NCBI GenBank assembly: GCA_937889545.1
Contig: CALAOT010000073.1
Coordinates: forward strand, 1-56,001
Source of the DNA: an uncultured Opitutaceae bacterium
Lineage (GTDB): Bacteria > Verrucomicrobiota > Verrucomicrobiia > Opitutales > Opitutaceae
Direction: 5' to 3'
Length of the DNA stretch: 56,001 bases
Shown here: positions 42,546 through 49,508 of the stretch, piece after piece
Position numbering within the stretch: position 1 is the stretch's first letter
How the letters are laid out: every line of letters starts with the position of its first letter
Position numbers and translations under genes: made by a program
The notes under the pieces: generated by a model
What the model saw: the letters and a program-made list of their open reading frames with translations, nothing else
The model's database searches: none
What the model was told of the DNA's origin: nothing

Positions 42546-43028
42546 TCAACCGCTCGTAACCAAAGCCGCCAATTGTTCAGTGCAAATCGCCCATCCTTTG
42601 TGGAAGCCCATTTTCTCGTGTGCCTCGCGATCCTCAACTGTCCAGTGTCTCACCAGCGCCGTATATTTGGTGCTGCGACCTTTGTCCTCGAAGGTGAGGA
42701 TCACTGTCATGAACGGCTTATCCGAGGGCTCCCAGGCCCTAGTGTAGGCATTCGTGAAGACTAGCCGCTCGTTCTCGACGACCTCAAGGTAGACGCCGCG
42801 GTTCGGAAACTCGCTGCCGTCGGGGCCGCGCATCACGATCAAACTTGAACCGCCAGGTCGAACATCTGTCTCAACGACAGGCGTTGTCAAAGGGGCCGGC
42901 GCAAACCACTTCTTTAACATTTCGGGATCAGTCCACGCCTTGAATATTCTCGCTCGCGGCGCATCAATGATGCGTGTCAGAACGAGATCGCGACCTTCAG
43001 TTGATGTGGTGACTTTGGATGTGTCCAT
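42546..43028 (-). CDS. AHSA1/SRPBCC family protein
   Basis: 160 residues with the START-like AHSA1 fold: LVLTRIIDAPRARIFKAWTDPEMLKKWFAP at the start, VRPGGSSLIVMRGPDG, and the C-terminal helix HEKMGFHKGWAICTEQLAALV. These proteins bind hydrophobic ligands; AHSA1-DoxX-regulator operons are common and thought to be stress-related. Start 10 bases after the TetR stop. Confidence 0.88.
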   Translation of the reverse strand: MDTSKVTTSTEGRDLVLTRIIDAPRARIFKAWTDPEMLKKWFAPAPLTTPVVETDVRPGGSSLIVMRGPDGSEFPNRGVYLEVVENERLVFTNAYTRAWEPSDKPFMTVILTFEDKGRSTKYTALVRHWTVEDREAHEKMGFHKGWAICTEQLAALVTSG

Positions 43029-43038
43029 GTTTGTGTCA

Positions 43039-43689
43039 CTAAGGGTTGTTTAGTCTTGTTTGTCCGAAGAGGAGGCCGAAATAACGCCGAAGGTGTGCAA
43101 TGTTTTCGCGTGCGACGTCAGGGCTTTGCTTGGCCTTCGCGAAGATGAAGGAGCCCTGAAGTACGGATTGGATGAAATATCCAACGCTCTCCGCACTCCA
43201 CGGCGCCGTCGGAGCGTAGAGTTGTTTGGCGCCTTCGATGTCTCCTGTCAGCGCGGCGATATGCGAGGACATGCCGCGATCGCAGGCAGATCGGATTTCC
43301 GGATGTGTTTCGTAGGTTTCCTGAACCAGCGTTCCAAGTAGACAGGTGTATTCAGGAATCTCGCCGCAAAGGATTTCTCCCCGAAAATCCAGATACCCGA
43401 AGAGGCGGTCCAATGGATCCTTCGCTTTGCGGTAGGGCGCTTCAGCGAAAAAACTTTCAGTTAACGATGTCCAATATGCGGCAGCGGCGAGTGCGAGTTC
43501 GTCCTTGCTCTTGAAGTGATGAAAGAAACTGCCCTTGGTAATTCCCGCCCTATGGCAGATGTCATCGACTGTCGTGCTCGCGTAGCCTTTGGCCCGAATG
43601 ACATCCAGGGCCGAGTTCAGGAGCCTGATCTTTGACTCGTGCGGTGCCTCGACCGAAAATTCTGGTGGTTTCATTTCGGCAAACGACAT
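43039..43689 (-). CDS. TetR-family repressor
   Basis: 216 residues. N-terminal HTH (VIRAKGYASTTVDDICHRAGITKGSFFHHFKSKDELALAA) is a clear TetR signature; the rest is the ligand-binding helical domain. First gene of the operon with AHSA1 and DoxX. A strong palindrome covers its start codon, so it most likely represses itself and the operon. Confidence 0.92.
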   Translation of the reverse strand: MSFAEMKPPEFSVEAPHESKIRLLNSALDVIRAKGYASTTVDDICHRAGITKGSFFHHFKSKDELALAAAAYWTSLTESFFAEAPYRKAKDPLDRLFGYLDFRGEILCGEIPEYTCLLGTLVQETYETHPEIRSACDRGMSSHIAALTGDIEGAKQLYAPTAPWSAESVGYFIQSVLQGSFIFAKAKQSPDVARENIAHLRRYFGLLFGQTRLNNP

Positions 43690-43706
43690 ACCAACTAGTC
43701 GGTATG
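43687..43706. promoter_or_regulatory. TetR operator over the tetR start codon
   Basis: CATACC (43687-43692) and GGTATG (43701-43706) are perfect inverted halves around a central ACTAGT palindrome, with only one mismatched position on each side of it. The first three bases are the complement of the ATG. Confidence 0.72.
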
Positions 43707-43797
43707 GTGGAAGCTAAAATAACATTGTCTGCATATATGTTCCGTATATCATTACTCCATAATTCTTTAGGATTGTTTTATACGGGGGAAAGTAGGT

Positions 43798-44019
43798 TCA
43801 ACTCTGAGAATCATCTCCAAATTCTTGAACTCGGCTATGACCTTTTCCTCCTTCGTAAACGGCGCCACTAACACGCCACGCCTGCAAAACAGTCTCCGCG
43901 ACGAGACGTGGTTCGTCAGTCGCGGCGCGGAGCACCCCGAGTGAGGTCAGGAGGATAATCGCCAAGATCAACAGGCGTCGCGGCCCGTAGCGTAGAACTC
44001 CATTTCCGTTTCGTGGCAT
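43798..44019 (-). CDS. Possible small membrane-anchored protein
   Basis: 73 residues: basic N-terminus followed by one hydrophobic segment (RLLILAIILLTSLGVLRAA) and a polar tail, resembling a signal anchor. Family not recognised. The 569-base stretch 43690-44258 otherwise shows only the TetR operator and, near 44200 and 44213, two GTTGCCAGT direct repeats whose complement (TGGCAAC) resembles an arm repeat. Confidence 0.3.
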   Translation of the reverse strand: MPRNGNGVLRYGPRRLLILAIILLTSLGVLRAATDEPRLVAETVLQAWRVSGAVYEGGKGHSRVQEFGDDSQS

Positions 44020-44258
44020 TTTATCTTCACCGAAACTGAGATTGCGGAGGCGGAGGCAATTCTAACGGACTCCCTCGTGGCTAATCTCGGGCGCTCCAGT
44101 TCGCGCCGATGCTTGCTCGTGCATGACCGGAAGGGAACAACCTCACGTGTCGGCTCAGGTCGCGCACATCAGCGAACATCTGCGCATTTCAGCGGCCGTG
44201 TTGCCAGTAAGCGTTGCCAGTTGCGCCCTGGTTTCCCGTAACTTCCTCGCTATCAAAA

Positions 44259-44314
44259 TGGGGCGGCCAACGGGACTCGAACCCGCGACCCCAAGATCCA
44301 CAAAATTGTGCTCT
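44259..44314 (-). repeat. tRNA-His 3' fragment J
   Basis: Near-perfect copy from CTCT to CCA with an altered anticodon-loop side (CACAAAATTGTG). Flank CTATCAAAA. Confidence 0.95.
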
Positions 44315-44380
44315 CGCGTTGAATCAAGGACTTAGGTGATGGCCACTTATCCCCGCCCAGAGAGCGCAGAGGGACGGCAT

Positions 44381-44408
44381 GTGGCACGATGTGGCACGTT
44401 TGCGGCAA
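44381..44408 (+). repeat. Arm-type direct repeats (three), junction J
   Basis: GTGGCAC at 44381 and 44391, GCGGCAA at 44402: starts at +122, +132 and +143 from the CCA end. Block AATCAAGGACTTAGG at +63. The third copy occupies the position used by junction H. Confidence 0.82.
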
Positions 44409-44423
44409 CAAATGGGGCTTTAG

Positions 44424-44845
44424 TCAGAGGACTCCGAGGTTCCTCTGAGCCAACAAAAACTTGCCGGGCGTTGAGATCGCCATCCCGTAAATTTGGTGGC
44501 CGAGATTCCCTTGAAAATCCGTCTCATCGAGCGTCAACAACCATTCGCATTGCGCAGCGAGCGCCGAGATCACGACCGGCCGATCTTTCGCCTTTGGAAA
44601 AACCAAGGTCCTGTCGAGCGCGACGCGCACTGCGGCAAACTCGACGGAGGGCGAGACGATTGAACTCCAGGCTTCCGCGGCCGAATGTCCGACCTTTGCC
44701 AGATTCCGCCGTGCTTCCTCGGCGCAGTAATCAGCAGAAACCAATACCCATTCTGAGATTTTGCCTGGCGAATCAAAAACCGCGAAGCTCCTTGCCCAGT
44801 TCCCGATGCAGCCAGGAGAACGCTGGTATCAAGAAATAGCCTCAC
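44424..44845 (-). pseudogene. PIN-domain toxin, AbrB-PIN module 2 (frameshifted)
   Basis: Near-duplicate of the toxin at 34288-34710. It begins MRLFLDTSVLLAASGTGQGASRFLIRQAKSQNG, then one base is missing (GAATGGG for GAATTGGG, near 44751) and the remaining PIN sequence continues in another frame as SADYCAEEARRNLAK to AQRNLGVL. The second half keeps normal codon structure, so the loss is recent or an assembly error. The antitoxin beside it is intact, as expected if the toxin was lost first. Confidence 0.85.
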
Positions 44846-45093
44846 CGCTTAACTTTGCGTGGAGTAGCTCGAAAGGTAGCCATGTCCGCTTCGTCGCGGG
44901 CGATCCATCGGTCAATCGTTGCCTTGGGAATGTCTCGCATGGGCATCGCGACTGCCGGCTGCAAGAAAAGGCCTCCCTCGCATTCTTCAACAAGAACCAT
45001 GGGATTGCTCAGCTTGTCGAAGCCCAGTTTGCGACGGAGGGCAGGAGGCAGTGTAAGTGAACCGCGTTTACTCAGAGGGATGGTGGTTGCCAT
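44842..45093 (-). CDS. AbrB/MazE-type antitoxin, AbrB-PIN module 2
   Basis: 83 residues, differing from the module 1 antitoxin at only two positions that I can see (TTIPLS for TTVPLS, KATIDR for KAIIDR). The open frame extends further upstream but the family start is ATG 45093. Upstream, an ATGCTGC/GCAGCAT-type dyad is a possible operator. The 332 bases from 45094 to 45425 carry no other gene; the first part still aligns with the flank of module 1. Confidence 0.88.
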   Translation of the reverse strand: MATTIPLSKRGSLTLPPALRRKLGFDKLSNPMVLVEECEGGLFLQPAVAMPMRDIPKATIDRWIARDEADMATFRATPRKVKR

Positions 45094-45384
45094 GCAGCCA
45101 TGCTGCAACGCAGCAATGCGGTACTCAAGTATAAATTGAAGAATAGGCTCTGGTCGCTCGGCGGAGGGGTAGGAAACCCGGACTGCCTGCTTCCGAATGT
45201 ATTCCGCAACACCGTCATTACCGCCAGACCCGTTTCGTTGGAGCAAAATCTGGGGAAAGTCTATTGGGGAGCCTCGGCTGGAAATGGAGGGACGAGCGAC
45301 TGAGAGGTTGCTCTTTGAGCTTTGGCAATCGATTCCGCTGGCAACACAATGGCGAGGGCGCCCACGTCTAGCCGGTTCATTGGT

Positions 45385-45407
45385 AAGGGCCGCATCGGCC
45401 GGCCTTT
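45385..45407. other. Hairpin on the int side of junction K
   Basis: AAGGGCCG pairs imperfectly with CGGCCGGCCTT; it ends about 19 bases from fragment K. Confidence 0.5.
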
Positions 45408-45425
45408 CGTTATCAATTGCTAAAA

Positions 45426-45478
45426 TGGGGCGGCCAACGGGACTCGAACCCGCGACCCCAAGATTCACAATTTTGTGC
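45426..45478 (-). repeat. tRNA-His 3' fragment K
   Basis: tRNA 3' half with the anticodon-stem change GATTCACA also seen in F and G. Flank CTAAAA. Distal end of the youngest cassette. Confidence 0.95.
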
Positions 45479-45546
45479 CCCTGCATGGGACAAGGACTTA
45501 CGTAGCTGGAAAATGGCCTCTTCGGCCCTTCACTCGGGCTAAATCG

Positions 45547-45564
45547 CGCCAGCATTACGGCAGC
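45547..45564 (+). repeat. Arm-type direct repeat pair, junction K
   Basis: CGCCAGC at 45547 and CGGCAGC at 45558 (period 11), starting 121 bases from the CCA end. I found it by looking at the position predicted from the other junctions; the sequence is unlike theirs. Block GACAAGGACTTACG at +63. Confidence 0.6.
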
Positions 45565-45634
45565 GCTTTTATGCGGTTTTTTTAAAATGCGGGGCACGCT
45601 ACCGACATAAGTGCAGTTCTTGTCGGCGTGCTCG

Positions 45635-47539
45635 TCAGTTCCGCGAAGCGGGCTGCGAAACGGTGGCCGTGTTACCTTTGGGAGCTTGAGGAGACCTATT
45701 GGGGTCGGCTTCGGCGCGGGCGAGAAGGGCTTTGAAACGCGAAGTGTTTCGTAATGGGTCGTAAAAGGGATTGAGGCGCAATTCCGCGGCGGTGCGAGGC
45801 CGCCTCGATTCCAAAATATCCATGGCCGCGTCGAGCTGGCCTTCGGCGATTCTAAGGTCAAAAAGGTACGGTTGCCTTCCCGAAAACTCCGCAGACAGGT
45901 TCAGGGCTTTCTCGGACTCGGCATAGTCCCCTAGATATGCGAGCAACTTACCTTTCAAATATAGCAAATCCGCATCTGAGGGTTGATCCGCAAGGCGGTG
46001 CTCGACCAGCTTCAGGGCCGTCTGCCATTCAATGCGCGCGGCTTCGTTCCGCCCCGCCATCTGGTGAGCTATGCCATTGTAGGCTGCAATCGGTCCAAAA
46101 ACACTGCCGTTTGATTGAACCCAATCGCGCCCGAGACTGTTGCTGAACCGGAGCCAATCGTCGGGCTTCCTTTGCCAAGTAAATACGGCATTCGCAATCG
46201 TCACACCGATATCCGTCTGCAAAACCGTTGCCGGAAGCTCGTCCATGGCGGCCTTAGCGGAGGCGATATCCCCACGCCAAAGCAGGGAGATAAACACTTT
46301 CAGGAATAGATTTCCCCAAAATGGCTGAATGGCGAGCGAACGCGCGAGTGGCATTTCAACTGCGGACCATGAGCCGGTTTGGTATTCTATCCATGCAAGC
46401 TCGCTCCAAGCCGTTGCAGAAAATTGCGGATTGTTGGCGAGCCGAGAGAATTCGGCCCGGGCCTGGTCTACGTGGCCAAGATTTCGCTCCAGAATCCCCA
46501 AGGCGAACAATGCTCGCGGCTCGTCCGGCTTCTCTCCAAGCAACTGATGAAGCAGCCTATTCGCCTCCGGGGCGAATGTCGAAACCTCCCCTTGCCCCGT
46601 TCCTGCCGTCGCACCGCGGACCAGATAGCAGGCTTGCGCAAGGCGCGCCTCGTACGAGGAAGGCGCCAGCTTGAGTGCGCGGGCCGCGCATGAGCGGGCC
46701 GCATCCCGGCGCCCAATGCTGGTGTCAAAACTGTGATAGATATACCACGAGTCGACTTGCGACCACGCAGCCCAGGCCTCGGCGTTTGCCGGTTCGAGTT
46801 CGGCGGCTCTTTTGCAGAACCCATCCGCAATTCCGAGTTCCTCCGGGCCCAACTCGGTCTTGTTAAGTTGTTCCCAGACCTTTGCGACAAGCTGCCGCGC
46901 CTCTGAAACCGACGAGGCAACTTGAACCGCTTGGGTCGATTTCTCTCCCTTGCGCCACGGCTGCCAGATGACCAGGGCGAGACAAGTGATCACCCCAGCG
47001 ACTGCCGGAAATATCCACGTGCGGGATGCTCTCGCAGGGCGCGGCCAGGAAGGGTTTGCCATTGCCGGGGCTTGTCGGCCGGCCTCGCTTGGTGGTCCGG
47101 CCAAGAGCTTCTTAACACGCTCGCAAAAAGCCGGCGGAGTCTCACCTCCGGGCAACTTGGTCCATTGAACAGCGAGGAAGGCATCAGGCACGAGGGCCCC
47201 CTGGTCATCGGTCCTATCCACGTTTACCGGCACAATAAAGGGCCGGCCCTTGGCGATCAGGAGCGAACGCTGCTCCGCGAGATGCCATTCAAGGCGGAAA
47301 TAGCCTTCAGCCCTTTCCTGGGTGTGCGCCGAAATGATCGGCATGAACAGGGCGCATTCCTTGATCTGTCTTCGGATGCTCTGGTCCCAGGCGTCCCCTC
47401 CGCGAATTTCGCTCTGGTCGAACCAGACCTCGACCCTGGCAGCGCGAAGGGCCTCACAGATGCGCCTAGCGGCTTCAGCATCCTGTGAGGCATAGCTTAG
47501 GAAGACCGCACCTTTTGGGGTTGATAAGGTATCGGGCAT
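45635..47539 (-). CDS. TIR domain protein with TM segment and TPR repeats
   Basis: 634 residues from ATG 47539 (MPDTLSTPKG). TIR domain about 8-150 (GAVFLSYASQDAEAARRI; VWFDQSEIRGGDAWDQSI; candidate catalytic Glu in GYFRLEWHL). One TM helix near 180-200 (WIFPAVAGVITCLALVIW), then about ten TPR-like units to the C-terminus. The TIR domain is closely related to that of the frameshifted gene in cassette H-I, but that protein has a TolB-like domain in place of the TM helix. Predicted NAD-cleaving or signalling TIR with an external sensing domain; a defence role is inferred from family and context. Confidence 0.85.
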   Translation of the reverse strand: MPDTLSTPKGAVFLSYASQDAEAARRICEALRAARVEVWFDQSEIRGGDAWDQSIRRQIKECALFMPIISAHTQERAEGYFRLEWHLAEQRSLLIAKGRPFIVPVNVDRTDDQGALVPDAFLAVQWTKLPGGETPPAFCERVKKLLAGPPSEAGRQAPAMANPSWPRPARASRTWIFPAVAGVITCLALVIWQPWRKGEKSTQAVQVASSVSEARQLVAKVWEQLNKTELGPEELGIADGFCKRAAELEPANAEAWAAWSQVDSWYIYHSFDTSIGRRDAARSCAARALKLAPSSYEARLAQACYLVRGATAGTGQGEVSTFAPEANRLLHQLLGEKPDEPRALFALGILERNLGHVDQARAEFSRLANNPQFSATAWSELAWIEYQTGSWSAVEMPLARSLAIQPFWGNLFLKVFISLLWRGDIASAKAAMDELPATVLQTDIGVTIANAVFTWQRKPDDWLRFSNSLGRDWVQSNGSVFGPIAAYNGIAHQMAGRNEAARIEWQTALKLVEHRLADQPSDADLLYLKGKLLAYLGDYAESEKALNLSAEFSGRQPYLFDLRIAEGQLDAAMDILESRRPRTAAELRLNPFYDPLRNTSRFKALLARAEADPNRSPQAPKGNTATVSQPASRN

Positions 47540-47676
47540 CAAGTGGGGAGCAGGGGGTAAGCTGGGGACGCTCAAATCCAAAAACAAGCCCTCACCGCTG
47601 GCTGGTAGGGCCTATTGCGGCGCCGAAAATCATTGCACTTTCCCGGCCTCAGATTTGACCGCAGTCAATCGGATCC

Positions 47677-47695
47677 CTTCGAATAACAGTCGAAG
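47677..47695. other. Hairpin 3' of the intact tRNA-His gene
   Basis: CTTCGA/TCGAAG stem with a 7-base loop, 24 bases from CCA. Same stem and distance as at junction H, different loop. No T-run follows on the tRNA strand, so it is not a standard terminator. Confidence 0.65.
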
Positions 47696-47719
47696 TCGCT
47701 GAGGTTCTTCGCTATAAAA

Positions 47720-47797
47720 TGGGGCGGCCAACGGGACTCGAACCCGCGACCCCAAGATCCACAATCTTGTGCTCTAACCAACTGAGCTATGACCGCC
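47720..47797 (-). tRNA. tRNA-His (anticodon GUG), intact
   Basis: 78 bases with encoded CCA. The acceptor stem pairs fully once the first G is read as G-1 opposite discriminator C73, the hallmark of histidine tRNA. D-stem GCTC/GAGC, anticodon stem CAAGA/TCTTG with loop TTGTGGA (anticodon GTG), T-stem GCGGG/CCCGT with TTCGAGT. It is the only complete copy here and so probably the functional attB of the array; each integration must rebuild its 3' half. Confidence 0.97.
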
Positions 47798-47899
47798 GTA
47801 AATCTAAGGAACGGGGACTTTCCCGGCCGCTGAAAGTGCTGTCAACCCGTTTCCCGGTTGTCTCCGGGCGGCACGCGGCAAAGACTGTTCCCCGTGTCA

Positions 47900-48673
47900 A
47901 TGCAGCGCCTGCGCCTCGTAACGTTCAATATCGCGCACGGGCGGGGGCTAACCCCGATCCAGGGGCTCACCTCGCCGCGCAAGCTTCGCGTAAATCTGAG
48001 GCGGATCGCGGACCTCCTCGGCAAGCTCGGCGCCAACCTGGTCGCGCTCCAGGAGATCGACGAATGCTCGGTGTGGTCCGGAAGCTTCGATCACCTGGAC
48101 TACCTCCGGACGCACGCCGGTTTTCCCCACGCGGCCTTTGGGATCAACAACAGGCGCGCCGGGCTGGTGAACCTGAGTTATGGCAACGCGATCCTTTCGC
48201 GGTTCCCGATCAACGAGACGGAGACGATCGCGTTCGGGAAGCGCAAGCTGGGCGAAAAGGGGTTCCTGTTCGTGGAAATCAACGTCGGCGGGCGGATCGT
48301 GCCCCTGGTCAACCTCCACCTGCACTTCGGCTCCAGGCGCCGGAGGCTTGTCCAGCTCGACCACCTTGTGACCTGGCTGAAGGGAAAGGAGCGGGAGCGC
48401 GGGCGCGCCTGGTCCGTTCCGCCGATCGTGTGCGGCGACCTCAACAACCCCGACACGCGCGACGATGCGACCGCGGCGCTCCTGAGCCACCTGACCGACT
48501 ACGGCGACTATACCCTGCACCCGCAGACGGGCCGCACATTCCCATCTCCTCTTCCTAGGCGCGCCCTCGACTTTGTCTTCATCCCGCCCGGCTGCAGGAT
48601 GGTGCACAGCGAGGTCGTGCGCTCGTTCCTGTCGGACCACAGGCCGGTCATGGTGGAGTTTTCGGTGGCGTGA
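47900..48673 (+). CDS. Endonuclease/exonuclease/phosphatase family protein
   Basis: 257 residues from ATG 47900 (MQRLRLVTFNIAHGRG). EEP fold motifs in order: TFNIAHG, ALQEIDE (metal-binding Glu), YGNAILSRFPI, VNLHLHFGS, VCGDLNNPD (Asp-x-Asn) and LSDHRPVMVEF (catalytic His near the end). Members hydrolyse phosphodiesters in DNA, RNA, lipids or inositol phosphates; the substrate here is unknown. First gene of a plus-strand run ending at miaA. Confidence 0.9.
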   Translation: MQRLRLVTFNIAHGRGLTPIQGLTSPRKLRVNLRRIADLLGKLGANLVALQEIDECSVWSGSFDHLDYLRTHAGFPHAAFGINNRRAGLVNLSYGNAILSRFPINETETIAFGKRKLGEKGFLFVEINVGGRIVPLVNLHLHFGSRRRRLVQLDHLVTWLKGKERERGRAWSVPPIVCGDLNNPDTRDDATAALLSHLTDYGDYTLHPQTGRTFPSPLPRRALDFVFIPPGCRMVHSEVVRSFLSDHRPVMVEFSVA

Positions 48674-48704
48674 ACGGGCGAATTGCTCTTGAAACCACGT
48701 TCCG

Positions 48705-49508
48705 ATGTCACGAATCAAAGATGCCTTCGCCCGCGCCCGCGCCGAGAACCGGGCGGCGTTCGTCGCGTACCTTTGCGCGGGCGACCCGGATTTTGATGCG
48801 TCGCTTTCCGCATGCCGCGCCGTGATCGCGGCAGGGGCCGACATACTCGAGCTGGGCGTCCCGTTCTCGGATCCGCTGGCCGACGGGCTCACAAACCAGC
48901 TCGCGGCGCAGCGGGCGCTCGAGTCGGGGATGACGTTGGCGAGGGTGTTCGAGCTGGCCGGGCGGGTCCGCGAGTCGAGCGCTGTCCCGGTCGTCTTCTA
49001 CACCTATTACAACCTCGTGTTTTCGAACGGCGTCGAGAGTTTCGTCAGGGCGGCGCGGGCGGCGGGTGTCGACGGCATGCTCACCCTTGACCTTCCCCCG
49101 GAGGAGGCCCGGGAGGTGGCCGCCGCCTCGGCGGTGCACGGGCTCGACACGGTCTGCATCGTGGCGCCTACGACCCCAGACGAGAGGCTCCCCAGGATCG
49201 CGGCAGCCGCGACCGGCTTCATCTATTACGTTTCGCGCGAGGGCGTGACCGGCGTCAGGGACCAGCTGGCGGGGGGAATCCCCGAGGCGGTTGCGCGGAT
49301 CCGGCTGCACTCGGCGCTGCCGGTCGCGGTCGGGTTTGGCATCTCGACGCGGGCGCAGGTAGCGCAGGCCGCCGCCCACGCCGACGGCGTCGTCGTCGGC
49401 AGCGCCCTGGTCAACGTGATCCGCGACGGCCTCGGGGACCGCGCCGGCATCGGGGCGGCGCTGTCCCGGAAGGTGGCCGACCTCGCGGCAGGGACGGCAA
49501 GAAAATGA
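48705..49508 (+). CDS. trpA: Tryptophan synthase alpha subunit
   Basis: 267 residues, usual length. Catalytic Glu and Asp are in ILELGVPFSDPLADG; other hallmarks are PVVFYTYYNLVFSNG, GMLTLDLPPEEA, FIYYVSREGVTGVRD and VAVGFGIST near the end. It cleaves indole-3-glycerol phosphate to indole and glyceraldehyde-3-phosphate. trpB is not adjacent, so the trp genes are at least partly dispersed. The stop overlaps the next start as ATGA. Confidence 0.97.
   Translation: MSRIKDAFARARAENRAAFVAYLCAGDPDFDASLSACRAVIAAGADILELGVPFSDPLADGLTNQLAAQRALESGMTLARVFELAGRVRESSAVPVVFYTYYNLVFSNGVESFVRAARAAGVDGMLTLDLPPEEAREVAAASAVHGLDTVCIVAPTTPDERLPRIAAAATGFIYYVSREGVTGVRDQLAGGIPEAVARIRLHSALPVAVGFGISTRAQVAQAAAHADGVVVGSALVNVIRDGLGDRAGIGAALSRKVADLAAGTARK

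Larger units (their letters stand above)
25793..47797 (-). mobile_element. tRNA-His cassette array: eleven tRNA-delimited modules, integrase-less
   Basis: One intact tRNA-His gene (L) and eleven same-orientation partial copies of its 3' half (A to K) bound eleven modules with spacings of about 1052, 1033, 1388, 4868, 1093, 1541, 1081, 2293, 4117, 1167 and 2294 bases. Each module holds one gene or small operon, mostly toxin-antitoxin or candidate defence functions. Base composition is clearly more AT-rich than the flanks. No complete recombinase gene is present; two N-terminal integrase stumps remain. The tRNA-distal end of most modules has a fixed att-like layout (see the arm repeats). This fits repeated site-specific integration at the tRNA 3' end, newest next to the intact gene, leaving cis-mobilisable cassettes. 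Confidence 0.9.

Noticed and set aside
25793..45478. The regularly recurring ~50-base repeats could be taken for a CRISPR array.
   Set aside because: Spacings are 1-5 kb, no short spacers or cas genes exist, and the repeat is plainly the tRNA-His 3' half.
44842..45861. A 339-codon frame containing the second AbrB antitoxin at its end.
   Set aside because: The upstream part reads through tRNA fragment K and the junction; the family start is at 45093.
26816..47695. The junction hairpins as ordinary rho-independent terminators of the tRNA.
   Set aside because: None has a convincing T-tract on the tRNA strand; left as a separate finding.
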